Positions 1 to 8,200 of a DNA stretch of 35,996 nucleotides are shown here, piece by piece. Both the position numbers and the translations under genes were made by a program. The stretch is from Photobacterium pectinilyticum (lineage in GTDB: Bacteria > Pseudomonadota > Gammaproteobacteria > Enterobacterales > Vibrionaceae): contig NZ_JANEYT010000049.1 of NCBI RefSeq assembly GCF_024357955.1, positions 1 to 35,996 on the forward strand. The letters run 5' to 3'. How positions within the stretch are numbered: the stretch's first letter is position 1; each line of letters begins with the position of its first letter. The notes below the pieces were generated by a model that saw only the letters and a list, made by a program, of their open reading frames with translations, was not told the DNA's origin and did not search any database.

Positions 1-69
1 ATCACTCAAGAAGGAAAAGCGGATCAAGTGCGATGGATCACAAATGATTTTTCAATGGGGGTCTGGTGA
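1..69 (+). CDS. 3' end of an unidentified gene (partial)
   Basis: From base 1 a reading frame runs in phase for 22 codons to a TGA at 67-69. The peptide ends DQVRWITNDFSMGVW. No start lies in the window, so the rest would be to the left. A diverged copy of this DNA at 309-364 suggests this is a real gene end that was partly duplicated. The fragment is too short to assign a family. Confidence 0.35.
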   Translation: MTQEGKADQVRWITNDFSMGVW

Positions 70-364
70 ACGGTTACTCGATAATTGTTATCGGTAGATC
101 TGATAAAAACCAGAGATCTGTTGTTATGCGAGGATCTGATTGACCTTCAAACAGGTTTATCATTTTATTTTAATGTTCGTTAATCCCTTACCTGCCGAGC
201 ATTCGTTTCGCTAATATCATAAGCATCAGGATGGAATTTTGAGAATTTTTTTTCATTATCTTTATATCATCGAAATTTAAGAACAAAAATATTACATAAT
301 AAAAAAATGGACCAAGTGCGATACGTCACATTAAATTGTCAATGGGTACGGGTAAACGCTTAAT
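21..364 (+). repeat. Diverged direct repeat pair (21-78 and 309-364)
   Basis: Bases 21-34 and 309-322 differ at one position in 14 (GGATCAAGTGCGAT versus GGACCAAGTGCGAT). Similarity continues through the shared TCAATGGG and a GGTRAACG-like block, with two small gaps. The first copy covers the end of the open frame at 1-69; the second is out of frame. It looks like a duplicated and decaying gene end. The rest of 70-504 holds no gene and should contain the promoter of the lyase at 505. Confidence 0.5.
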
Positions 365-504
365 TGCACTTGGTGCAAATCTTGCCCTGCTAAGGTGCAA
401 TCCTAAGCATTAGATCTATACACATTAATGTGCAATATTAATTCTGGAACATCTCTAATTATTAAAGCAATTTAATTCAATAACTTGTATGGAAATGAAG
501 TGTA

Positions 505-2010
505 ATGAACAAGAACAAAAAGTTTTTATGTGTAAGTACATTCATCGGCTCAATGTTGTTAATGCCTCTTGGAATTTCCAATGCTTCTGTTGTTTTGGAG
601 AGTGAGATTAAAATAACAGATAATGCTTTGCATTTTGATGGTAACAAAGTGGCTCGTCACGCTGAAGATAACGGCACCGAGACCTATGACTACTTCTTTG
701 GTCCTCAAATATCTGCTCACGGTGACAGTATTAAAACGTACAAAGACTATGTGTTTATGACTTGGTATAAAGGCGGTAAACAAAATAGACAGGTCATGCT
801 ATCACGCTATAATACAAAAACAGGTTCAATAAAAACAATAGAGTTCCCCCATCAGCATACAGGCTTCTTAAATCAACCTCATATAGGTGAGTCACATAAC
901 ACTATTGCTGTTGCCATTAGTCCGATAGACGGTACTATTCACATGCTGTATGACATGCATGCTTATGGTAAAAACCGACCAGAAGATGGAAGCTTAAGTA
1001 ATGATTACTTCCGATATTCTTATAGTGTCACTGGTGCGGCCGATGTATCTGATGAAGAATTTGCACTAGATAAATTTGTTAAAGATACAAGTCATGTTAG
1101 TGAAGGCCCTCATGACTATAAGCATTTAAGCCTCACTGGTAGTATTGATTATGCTAATTATTCGGGCTTAACTTATCCTACTTTCTTTACCAATGTAGAT
1201 GGCACTATCCTTGTTTACATGAGAAAGGGGGGTAACAATAATGGTGGTTACGTATTTGCTCATTATGATGCAGACAATGGCAAATGGACAGAGTGGAAGC
1301 AATTTAATGTATTGAATGCTAAATCCCATGGGAATGACTACAACTGGGGCTTATATGGAAGCATGAAATATGTAAATGATAAACTAAGAGTCGGCTTCCA
1401 ACAGCGAGCAAAACGCGATGATAAGTTTATCTACCAAAATGGTGTCTACTATGGATACTCAGATAATCCAAGTGGTGATGGTGATTGGAAAAACCACTAC
1501 GGAAAGAGTATGACATTTCCATTAGTAAACTCCGATGAACTTAAAGTATTTGAGCCAGGAGACTACATTTCACACACCGAGCAAGATTCCGTTCAAATCA
1601 TACACAATTTTGATTGGACCGTGACGGAGAAAGGCGATATCCATATGATTAGCCTTATTAAGTCAAGAGATAATAAGCGATCTGATTTCGAATTAGTTAA
1701 TCTCCATTCATACAAACCGGCTGGCGATTCAGAATTTACTATCACTTCAGATTTTGCTGGGGCGACAAATATCCACACTTCAGGTGAAAACATTTACATT
1801 ATTGGTTTAAATCAGAGTGGTAGACCTTATGTTGAGAAAGCAAAAGGTGGTACTAACGATTTCGAAAGAGTTTATGAAGCTAACTCTGGTAAAATCTTTA
1901 CCCATGGTAAAGTTCATATTAAAGATGGAAAGCTATATTACTATCTGATGGAAAGTTTAAAAGGTACATCGCGACCATTACACTTACAAATAATTGACTT
2001 AGATGTTTAG
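505..2010 (+). CDS. Secreted ulvan lyase, PL24-like
   Basis: A 501-residue exported protein with an N-terminal signal peptide (hydrophobic core about 7-24, likely cleavage after SNA near residue 27). The body is beta-rich with repeated blade-like segments, as expected for a seven-bladed propeller lyase. Four residues match the spacing I recall for the PL24 ulvan lyase LOR_107 (His146, His167, Tyr243, Arg259): His131 (ESHN), His152 (DMHAYG), Tyr224 (LTYPTFF) and Arg240 (YMRKGG), giving gaps of 21, 72 and 16. Family members beta-eliminate the bond between rhamnose-3-sulfate and glucuronate, leaving an unsaturated uronyl end. It stands alone, preceded by GGAAATGAAG and followed by a terminator. 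The PL24 assignment is from remembered spacing; membership of a related ulvan lyase family is possible. Confidence 0.8.
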   Translation: MNKNKKFLCVSTFIGSMLLMPLGISNASVVLESEIKITDNALHFDGNKVARHAEDNGTETYDYFFGPQISAHGDSIKTYKDYVFMTWYKGGKQNRQVMLSRYNTKTGSIKTIEFPHQHTGFLNQPHIGESHNTIAVAISPIDGTIHMLYDMHAYGKNRPEDGSLSNDYFRYSYSVTGAADVSDEEFALDKFVKDTSHVSEGPHDYKHLSLTGSIDYANYSGLTYPTFFTNVDGTILVYMRKGGNNNGGYVFAHYDADNGKWTEWKQFNVLNAKSHGNDYNWGLYGSMKYVNDKLRVGFQQRAKRDDKFIYQNGVYYGYSDNPSGDGDWKNHYGKSMTFPLVNSDELKVFEPGDYISHTEQDSVQIIHNFDWTVTEKGDIHMISLIKSRDNKRSDFELVNLHSYKPAGDSEFTITSDFAGATNIHTSGENIYIIGLNQSGRPYVEKAKGGTNDFERVYEANSGKIFTHGKVHIKDGKLYYYLMESLKGTSRPLHLQIIDLDV

Positions 2011-2094
2011 AATTATAAAAATATTTTTTATGAGAGCCAGTGGTCTAATTAATACTTGTTGTATCTTTATCAATTAGTTCAGAGTAAACATATT

Positions 2095-2122
2095 CTCCGC
2101 CCCAAGCTTCCAAGGGGCGGAG
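2095..2122 (+). terminator. Terminator after the PL24-like lyase
   Basis: A 9-bp GC-rich stem (CTCCGCCCC / GGGGCGGAG) with a 10-nt loop, followed by a short T-containing run, 85 bp after the lyase stop. It stands out in an AT-rich context. Confidence 0.65.
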
Positions 2123-2536
2123 ATCTTTACCTCTTTCTTGCTCGTGGCTATAAGCTTGTTTGTTTAATGCTTTATGCATATGCGACTTATTTGTCAAGCG
2201 TGTTATCAGAAAAACAGTAAAAATTTGAAAAAAGATTATCTTTATAGGTATGTCGTCAATATCGATTTACCATCAATACGCATCATAACCAGCCCACACG
2301 CAGCAACCAACCATTTTAGCTATACATCTGTTTATATATCTCATTAAGCATAATCTGATATGGACAGCTACTAGTTAATAATTGTAATGGCTGCATTCTT
2401 TTTTAGCTAATTCATAGCAATAAAGTGCGCATTAATCTTGATTACGTAAAAGAAGATGCTTTTGTGTGACATTGCATATTGAAGCCTAAGTATCACAAGG
2501 TTAATATTCATATAAATAAGGATAAGGTGAATTTTC
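2123..2536. other. Intergenic, no gene seen
   Basis: 414 bp of AT-rich DNA between the lyase terminator and the next small gene. No credible open frame or known site was found. The promoter of the gene at 2537 should lie toward its right end. An A/G-rich GATAAGG just before the ATG is the likely ribosome binding site. Confidence 0.5.
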
Positions 2537-3025
2537 ATGATTAAAAAAGTGCTATTATCTGCATTGTTGTGTATTGTTATTAATTCCTCTTACGCTTCTG
2601 ATTGGAATACTGAAATTGTATCTTGGGAAGAGGAATACCCATTGAGTACACATTCTTTTAAAATTAAGGGTGAAGATTTAAGTATTGCAACAGCTGTTGG
2701 TGCAGAGGTAATTCGTTCTCATCAAGGCACTCAACGTCTTTACATCAACTTTTATATAATGAATGAGGCAGATGCTTGCAATCCATCTGATACCCCTCGA
2801 AAAGCAACAATATTAGTAAATAACCAACCCATACAAATGTCACAGTTCTGTCATTATAAAAATGAAGTATCTATGCTACAGACTACTGCACTATCTGATA
2901 AAGGAGTCAATTTTATTATTAATGCTTTCCGCAATTCTCAAGATACTGTGCGAATTAAATATGGGTCATTTGACGCGGATCTTTCTGCAGTTGGCTTTAC
3001 TGAAGCATGGGGTCAAGGTAATTAA
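2537..3025 (+). CDS. Small exported protein of unknown function
   Basis: A 162-residue protein that I do not recognise. Residues 1-20 form a clear signal peptide (Lys-Lys, hydrophobic core, cleavage after YA before SDW). The mature part has mixed polarity, no membrane segment, and exactly two cysteines (Cys81 and Cys105), which could form a disulfide in the periplasm or medium. It contains several short beta-prone stretches, consistent with a small beta-sandwich, but this is inferred. A GGATAAGGTG stretch precedes the ATG, and its own hairpin terminator follows, so it is probably transcribed alone. Its position between a secreted lyase and an exported sulfatase suggests a role in the polysaccharide response, perhaps carbohydrate binding; that is a guess from context. 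Confidence 0.75.
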   Translation: MIKKVLLSALLCIVINSSYASDWNTEIVSWEEEYPLSTHSFKIKGEDLSIATAVGAEVIRSHQGTQRLYINFYIMNEADACNPSDTPRKATILVNNQPIQMSQFCHYKNEVSMLQTTALSDKGVNFIINAFRNSQDTVRIKYGSFDADLSAVGFTEAWGQGN

Positions 3026-3033
3026 AAACCTTA

Positions 3034-3060
3034 TTTGGGTTGATGACGTATCAACCCGAA
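3034..3060 (+). terminator. Hairpin after the small exported protein
   Basis: Stem GGGTTGAT / ATCAACCC (3037-3044 and 3050-3057) with a GACGT loop, extended by A-T and G-T pairs on both sides, starting 9 bp after the stop codon. The T-run is weak. Confidence 0.55.
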
Positions 3061-3167
3061 TATTTCTAGTAATACTTTCCGTTGGATAATGGAATGAATA
3101 CTATACAGACACTTATCGAAACCTGTAAAAACGTATTAAGAAGCAAAGAGCTTAAATAGTTAATGAT

Positions 3168-3196
3168 TAAAAAAGGGCCCCCATCTAGGTGGCCCC
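3168..3196 (-). terminator. Terminator of the exported sulfatase
   Basis: Read on the minus strand: GGGGCCACC, loop TAGAT, then a GG/GGCCC arm with one mismatch, followed by a run of six T. It lies just downstream of the sulfatase stop and is a good Rho-independent terminator. Confidence 0.7.
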
Positions 3197-3210
3197 AAAA
3201 AGTCACATTT

Positions 3211-4728
3211 TTATTGGGCGGCATTATTCTCAAGAACTGGCCTATCGTTAAAAGATGGTGCATCTAGTGGGTACTGTCGGTATAGCATTTTTTGTAACCG
3301 TGCTTCAATATCTGAATATTTTGCTTGCCCTGCAACATTCTCTACTGCGATGTCAGATTTATCGTGTAAGTAAAGTTCTTTTGATAGAACTTCTTGTGTT
3401 TCCGATATGCGCCATTCAGAGTAGCGCCACGTACCATCCGTAACCGATACGCCCATTTTTGCTTTTGCTTCTTTGGCAAATACACTATAAGCAGCATCAG
3501 CCCATTCCATATCTGGAGATTCAAGTAATGGAAGTAAGCTTTGACCATCGAGTACCGGCATAGGTAAGTTGGTTGCTTCTACAATGGTAGGGAATATATC
3601 AAGATTTTCAACTAAAGCATTTGAAATCACCCCGTCTTGACGTTTCTCGTAATTTTTTTCACGGCTAATAATTAGTGGAACGCGAGTATCCAATTCCATG
3701 TTACTGTGCTTATTCCACGCACCGTACTCTCCTAGTTTGTAACCTTGGTCACTCACGAAAACGACCATAGTATTTTTTCGCAAATCCAAATCTTCAAGGG
3801 CATTCATCACGCGACCTAACTGTGCATCCATATAACTGACTGTTGCCGAATAAGCATGGATAAGCGTTTTAGTACCTTCATCATCAACATAACCTTCCTT
3901 AGGTATCCCTCCATAACTTCGTAACTCGTTCCAATTAGTAAGGGCTAGTTCCGGCATGTTATCTGGTGTAGCTCGACTCGGAACTTCAAACTGATCATGT
4001 GAGTATAAATCCCAATATTTTTTTGGGGCATTGAAAGGCAAATGAGGTTTGCTGAATCCAACTACCATCAAGAATTTATCATCTTTAACTTGCTCTAAGA
4101 TATTAACAGCATCATTAGCCACTTTACCATCTTTATAAAAATCATCGTCAACATCACCGGCTTCATAAGCGTACTTAGCTTCCTCATTGCCAGGGATAGC
4201 ATAGAAGTTCTTAAGTTTCTCTATGTGTGTCGTCCAGTTCTCTTGATCATCAGAGGAAGTATGATAAACCTTACCAATGCTGATAGTTTTATAGCCATTT
4301 TCTTTAAAGAGTTGAGGCATAGAAACCACGTTAGGCTGATTTGGACGTAACATACCGCTTTTATCAATAGTGTATAGCCCAGTGGTTTCTGGACGTAAAC
4401 CAGACAGCATACTTACCCTTGAAGGTCCACAAATGGCTTGTTGAGCGTACGCTTTATTGAATTGAACACCCTCGCTTGCTAATTTGTCAATATTTGGCGT
4501 TTTGATATATTGGTTACCATAACTTCCGACATCGACTCGCAAATCATCTATAAGAAAAATCACCACATTAGGTGATTGTGTTTGTGTTGAATCGATCGAA
4601 ACACCGGCGTAAACGTCTTGCTGACTATAGAGACCAGCAGCAAGACAGAAAACAGTCTGTACTGCGCATTTGACTGATATATTATTAAACTTGTTTGGTC
4701 TTTTTATGCGCTGTTGATTTTTCATCAT
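3211..4728 (-). CDS. Exported sulfatase, S1 family, iduronate-2-sulfatase-like
   Basis: A 505-residue sulfatase with a long basic N-region, hydrophobic core about 21-33 and likely cleavage after VYA near residue 41. The formylglycine motif is Cys100 in CGPSR. Metal-binding Asp61-Asp62 (FLIDDLR) and a GKVYH segment are visible, as is a late SDQGYKLGEYGAW block. The order and wording (DDLR, TPNIDKLA, AQQAICGPSR, GLRPETTGLY, GFSKPHLPF, VSYMDAQLGR) closely follow human iduronate-2-sulfatase, pointing to the S1_7 type. It would remove a uronate or related sulfate in the periplasm or outside. Cys100 must be converted by a maturase before export; one is encoded at 31061-32359. The first of two adjacent ATGs was kept because a GGGA box precedes it. 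Confidence 0.88.
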   Translation of the reverse strand: MMKNQQRIKRPNKFNNISVKCAVQTVFCLAAGLYSQQDVYAGVSIDSTQTQSPNVVIFLIDDLRVDVGSYGNQYIKTPNIDKLASEGVQFNKAYAQQAICGPSRVSMLSGLRPETTGLYTIDKSGMLRPNQPNVVSMPQLFKENGYKTISIGKVYHTSSDDQENWTTHIEKLKNFYAIPGNEEAKYAYEAGDVDDDFYKDGKVANDAVNILEQVKDDKFLMVVGFSKPHLPFNAPKKYWDLYSHDQFEVPSRATPDNMPELALTNWNELRSYGGIPKEGYVDDEGTKTLIHAYSATVSYMDAQLGRVMNALEDLDLRKNTMVVFVSDQGYKLGEYGAWNKHSNMELDTRVPLIISREKNYEKRQDGVISNALVENLDIFPTIVEATNLPMPVLDGQSLLPLLESPDMEWADAAYSVFAKEAKAKMGVSVTDGTWRYSEWRISETQEVLSKELYLHDKSDIAVENVAGQAKYSDIEARLQKMLYRQYPLDAPSFNDRPVLENNAAQ

Positions 4729-5257
4729 ACAAAATATCCCAGTTGTTAATGATTAGGTAAAAGAGTAGTGGAAAGCATAAGGCTGTTTACTTACTTAAAA
4801 ATTATTAATGTAGATAATCTACTAATCAGATAATTATCAACATTAACTAATTATCAATTGATAACGAGTTGAATTATTTGTAATTAAAATCATTTAATTA
4901 AAAGCAATATATCACTTTAAATTGTATTTTTCCGTTATAGTTTTTGTTTTTTAAATAAATTTTTATCTTCATGATGGTTTATGTGATTTGTTTTTAGTTT
5001 TAGTGATAGTTAATGCAATATATTTAAATGCTTTGTATTAATTCCTTATAATTTTTTTAATTTAACTTCAAATTTGGATTGTACAATATGAATAGATAAG
5101 TTGGCTGAGAGATGCTTGTGCTAAAACGGTAAATAACATTAAAGTTATTATATTATGTAATTTATAATGATTAGATTATCAATCGTAATGATATTATGGA
5201 AGAGGTAAAAATGATTAGAAACTAGATGAATAATTGAAGTTGCAGGTGATAATTTTA
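4729..5257. other. AT-rich intergenic stretch, no gene seen
   Basis: About 530 bp of very AT-rich DNA between two minus-strand genes. No credible open frame was found. The right part follows the terminator-like hairpin of the GH88 gene. The left part, next to 4728, should hold the sulfatase promoter. The 22-bp-spaced operator found elsewhere in the window was not seen here. Confidence 0.5.
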
Positions 5258-5296
5258 TAATTACTGATACGAGTTTTTAGCTCGTATCAGTAATTA
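5258..5296 (-). terminator. Long perfect hairpin after the first GH88 gene
   Basis: A perfect 16-bp inverted repeat (TAATTACTGATACGAG / CTCGTATCAGTAATTA) with a 7-nt loop, 51 bp after the GH88 stop. The following T-run is weak, so it may terminate or protect the transcript end. Confidence 0.6.
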
Positions 5297-5347
5297 ATAT
5301 ATTAGTAACAGTAAACTAGTAAATATCTAAATTTAAAAAAATTACTC

Positions 5348-6511
5348 TTACCAGTATGTGTTCCAATCTGTACTTTTACGAATCAATGCTTCAAGGAAAA
5401 AGTAATCTCCCCAAATGCAGAACTCATCAATACCTCGGCCATCGGGTTTAGCATATGTTCCATGCAGCAAAACGCCATATTCATTATCATTTTCACTGAT
5501 GTATGAATTCGACAAGTTTAAGATTGCTTGTTCAATAAAACTCTCATATCGAGCTCTATCTTTGTCTTCTTTAGGTAGGTGCTTCAATAACTCTTGCAAG
5601 CCACAAAGGAAGATAGCGGTTGCTGAGCTGTCTCTTGGTTCATCACCACTTGTAAAGGTTAAGTCCCAATATGCAACTAAGTCTTCCGATAGGTTATCGA
5701 GAAAGTAATCGGCAAGCTTTTTCGACATCTCAATTAAACTGTAATCATCAGTGTGCTTGTAACTTAGTGCTAATCCGTAAACTCCCCAAGCTTGACCTCT
5801 AGCCCATGTTGAGTCGTCTGATAAACCTTGGAAAGTTCTACCGCCAATGGCTTCACCGTTGTTCTTATCAAAGAAGTATGTATGGTGTGTAGAGAAATCA
5901 TCACGAATAATATGCTTGTTTGATTGCTCCAAGTGACTTAATGCTATGTTGCGATACTTAGGGTCACCAGTAACATCAGTTGCCCAATAAAGAAGTGGGA
6001 GATTCATATTACAATCAATGATCATTCTAATTTTATGATTAGGATCATTTACATTTCCCCAAGCTTGAATCACTTTAGCTTTATCATGGTAACGTCCAAT
6101 AAGGACATCAGCAGCTCTAATAGCCAGCTCTTTAGCTTTCTGATTATCTGAAATTTTATATGGAGCAAGACAAGAGAGTGTATATAGAAAGCCCATATCA
6201 TGCGTTTCTAAGCATATCTTTTTATCCAGTCTCTCTTCGAACTTTTCCATCAATGACTCACCAAGATTACGGTACTTGTCATCTTGCGTATACTCGTAAG
6301 CTAACCATAAAAGTCCTGTCCAAAAGCACGTTGTCCACTGAGTATTGTCAATCTTTGGGTACACTAAGTTCTCACTAGCAGATGCCGGAAATCCATCGTG
6401 ATAAACCGTCATCATAAGATCAACTTTCTTAAGAACACGCTGAATTGACGTATCTAAAAAATCAGAATTTGAAAAAGTCTGATTAGGTGTATCAACCTCA
6501 ATGGTAGTCAT
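5348..6511 (-). CDS. Cytoplasmic unsaturated glucuronyl hydrolase, GH88 type
   Basis: 387 residues, no signal peptide. It removes the 4-deoxy unsaturated uronate that lyases leave at the non-reducing end, by hydrating the double bond. The (alpha/alpha)6-barrel family signatures are visible: WTGLLWLAYEY near 64, HDMGFLY with Asp105, IDCNMNLPLLYWA with Asp166, and DDSTWARGQAWGVYG at 232-246. The 61-residue gap between the two Asp residues equals that of the catalytic pair I recall for Bacillus GL1 UGL (Asp88 and Asp149). GH105 is the near alternative within the same Pfam family, but the SDDSTWARGQAW block favours GH88. It is divergent from the sulfatase operon at 6800, with a GAGAG ribosome binding site. 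A paralogue lies at 20528-21667. Confidence 0.88.
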   Translation of the reverse strand: MTTIEVDTPNQTFSNSDFLDTSIQRVLKKVDLMMTVYHDGFPASASENLVYPKIDNTQWTTCFWTGLLWLAYEYTQDDKYRNLGESLMEKFEERLDKKICLETHDMGFLYTLSCLAPYKISDNQKAKELAIRAADVLIGRYHDKAKVIQAWGNVNDPNHKIRMIIDCNMNLPLLYWATDVTGDPKYRNIALSHLEQSNKHIIRDDFSTHHTYFFDKNNGEAIGGRTFQGLSDDSTWARGQAWGVYGLALSYKHTDDYSLIEMSKKLADYFLDNLSEDLVAYWDLTFTSGDEPRDSSATAIFLCGLQELLKHLPKEDKDRARYESFIEQAILNLSNSYISENDNEYGVLLHGTYAKPDGRGIDEFCIWGDYFFLEALIRKSTDWNTYW

Positions 6512-6799
6512 TACTTATATCTCTCTAATTAGTTAAATTTAAGTTGTCATTATGAAACAAATTATGCTTTCATAGATTATGAACATCAATTATGTTTTCT
6601 ACAATATACATTATAGTATTTTATATCTGTGGTTTTGCTCACGTAGATTAATATCGTTTTTTTTCACATCAATAAATTGTGGTTTAGCTCTCAGGATTTT
6701 TAGTAAATTTATACTTTAATTAAATAGTGGTTTGATTGAGATAATTATTATTATCAGACTCTGCATTAATTGAATGTGTTATTTTGGGAACTATTACCA
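6512..6799. promoter_or_regulatory. Divergent control region with three direct repeats
   Basis: 288 bp between the divergent GH88 and sulfatase genes. Three related 16-mers occur on the plus strand: TGTGGTTTTGCTCACG (6628), TGTGGTTTAGCTCTCA (6678) and AGTGGTTTGATTGAGA (6726), starting 50 and 48 bp apart. The first two also resemble degenerate Crp sites (TGTGA-N6-TCACA). They are likely operator sites for a regulator controlling both directions. They do not match the 22-bp-spaced operator found near the AraC gene. Confidence 0.5.
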
Positions 6800-8119
6800 A
6801 TGAAAAAGAAAAACGTCATTATATTCTTTACTGATCAGCAAAGATTTGACACCTTGGGTGTTCACGGAAATCCAATGGATTTAACACCTAATTTGGATTA
6901 TGACGCTGTTAGAGGAACGCATTTTGAAAATGCTTTCACGCCTCAACCTGTTTGCCTTCCTGCTCGATCATGTTTGCAAACCGGTAAATATGCATCAGAA
7001 ACATGTTGTAATACTAATGGTGATAGTTTATCTCCAGATGAAAAAACATTAGCTCATTATTTCGGCGATGCGGGTTACAAAACTGGCTATTTTGGCAAAT
7101 GGCATCTTAATGCTTCATGCGTAGGCCCCTTTGAAAAACCTCAAGGCGGCTATCAAACTTGGAGAGCTGCAAATATACCTGAATTTGTTTCAGATGCTTA
7201 TCAAACAGTTGTATTTGATGAAAAGGGTGAGGAGCTAAAACTTCCTGGTTATAGAGTTGATGCGATAGTCGATGAGGCTATTCGATATATCGATAATAAT
7301 AAAGACGAACCCTTCTATATGATGGTTTCATTATTAGAACCCCATATGCAAAATCATCGTGACGATTTTCCAGCTCCCACTGGTTATAGCGAACGCTATC
7401 TTGATAATTGGACACCACCAGATCTAAAAGCATTAGGTGGGACAAGTGCTTCACATTTGCCGGGATACTATGGGATGGTCAAGCGTATAGATGAATCTTA
7501 TGGTCGTATCAAAGATGTGCTAAAGAGCTTAGATTTGCTGGATGACACTATCGTTGTGTTTACATCAGATCATGGTTGTCATTTCAAAACTCGCAATAAT
7601 GAATACAAACGCTCATGTCATGATGCTTCAATCCGAATTCCAATGGTTTGGACTGGAGGGCAGTTTACTCAAGGTGGACGTTTCCCTAATCTTGCTAGTT
7701 TAGTTGATGTACCCCCGACATTACTTGATGCGTGTGGTATAGAAATACCTGAAGAAATGACGGGACAATCCTTACTGCCTTTAGTTGAAAGGAAAGAGGC
7801 AGATCTAAAAAAACATGCTTATATTGAGATTAGTGAATCACATGTAGGTCGTTGTATTAGAACAGCCCGTTGGAAATATAGTATACGTCAAACTGATAAT
7901 GATATTTATGTTGATGATTTCCTATACGATTTACAGGCTGATCCATATGAACTAGCCAACTTAATTGGTTATGAATCTCACCAAAAAGTCGTAGATGAAA
8001 TGCGAAGTTTACTATATTCGCAATTTAAGGAGATAGGGCACGATATTCCTGAAATTATTGATGCACCGTCAAAGAAATCTGTTCAAAGAAAAGTTTACGA
8101 TTACGAAGTTAAGTTATAG
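6800..8119 (+). CDS. Cytoplasmic sulfatase, S1 family (CLPAR motif)
   Basis: 439 residues from the ATG at 6800, which follows a GGGAA box; an upstream TTG would add ten residues of no family character. The formylglycine motif is Cys52 in CLPAR. Other sulfatase marks are the N-terminal FFTDQQRFDTLG metal site, GKWHLN, and TSDHGCHFKTRN. There is no signal peptide, so it should act on imported oligosaccharides. It is clearly paralogous to the sulfatase at 28955: both share EYKRSCHD, SIRIP and ISES-VGR-IRT blocks and both place the active Cys at 52. The exact sulfate position removed cannot be told; rhamnose-3-sulfate in ulvan fragments is the natural guess. It is first in an operon with the symporter at 8201. 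Confidence 0.85.
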   Translation: MKKKNVIIFFTDQQRFDTLGVHGNPMDLTPNLDYDAVRGTHFENAFTPQPVCLPARSCLQTGKYASETCCNTNGDSLSPDEKTLAHYFGDAGYKTGYFGKWHLNASCVGPFEKPQGGYQTWRAANIPEFVSDAYQTVVFDEKGEELKLPGYRVDAIVDEAIRYIDNNKDEPFYMMVSLLEPHMQNHRDDFPAPTGYSERYLDNWTPPDLKALGGTSASHLPGYYGMVKRIDESYGRIKDVLKSLDLLDDTIVVFTSDHGCHFKTRNNEYKRSCHDASIRIPMVWTGGQFTQGGRFPNLASLVDVPPTLLDACGIEIPEEMTGQSLLPLVERKEADLKKHAYIEISESHVGRCIRTARWKYSIRQTDNDIYVDDFLYDLQADPYELANLIGYESHQKVVDEMRSLLYSQFKEIGHDIPEIIDAPSKKSVQRKVYDYEVKL

Positions 8120-8200
8120 TTTATAAATATATATTTACTATAGTTTCAATATTAATTTTTATTTGTGATAACGTTTTAATTAAAGTCTTGAGAGGGAAAT

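Noticed and set aside
283..297. ACAAAAATATTACAT upstream of the PL24-like lyase as an operator half-site
   Set aside because: Only the A-run matches; there is no partner 22 bp away and no -10 box at the right distance.
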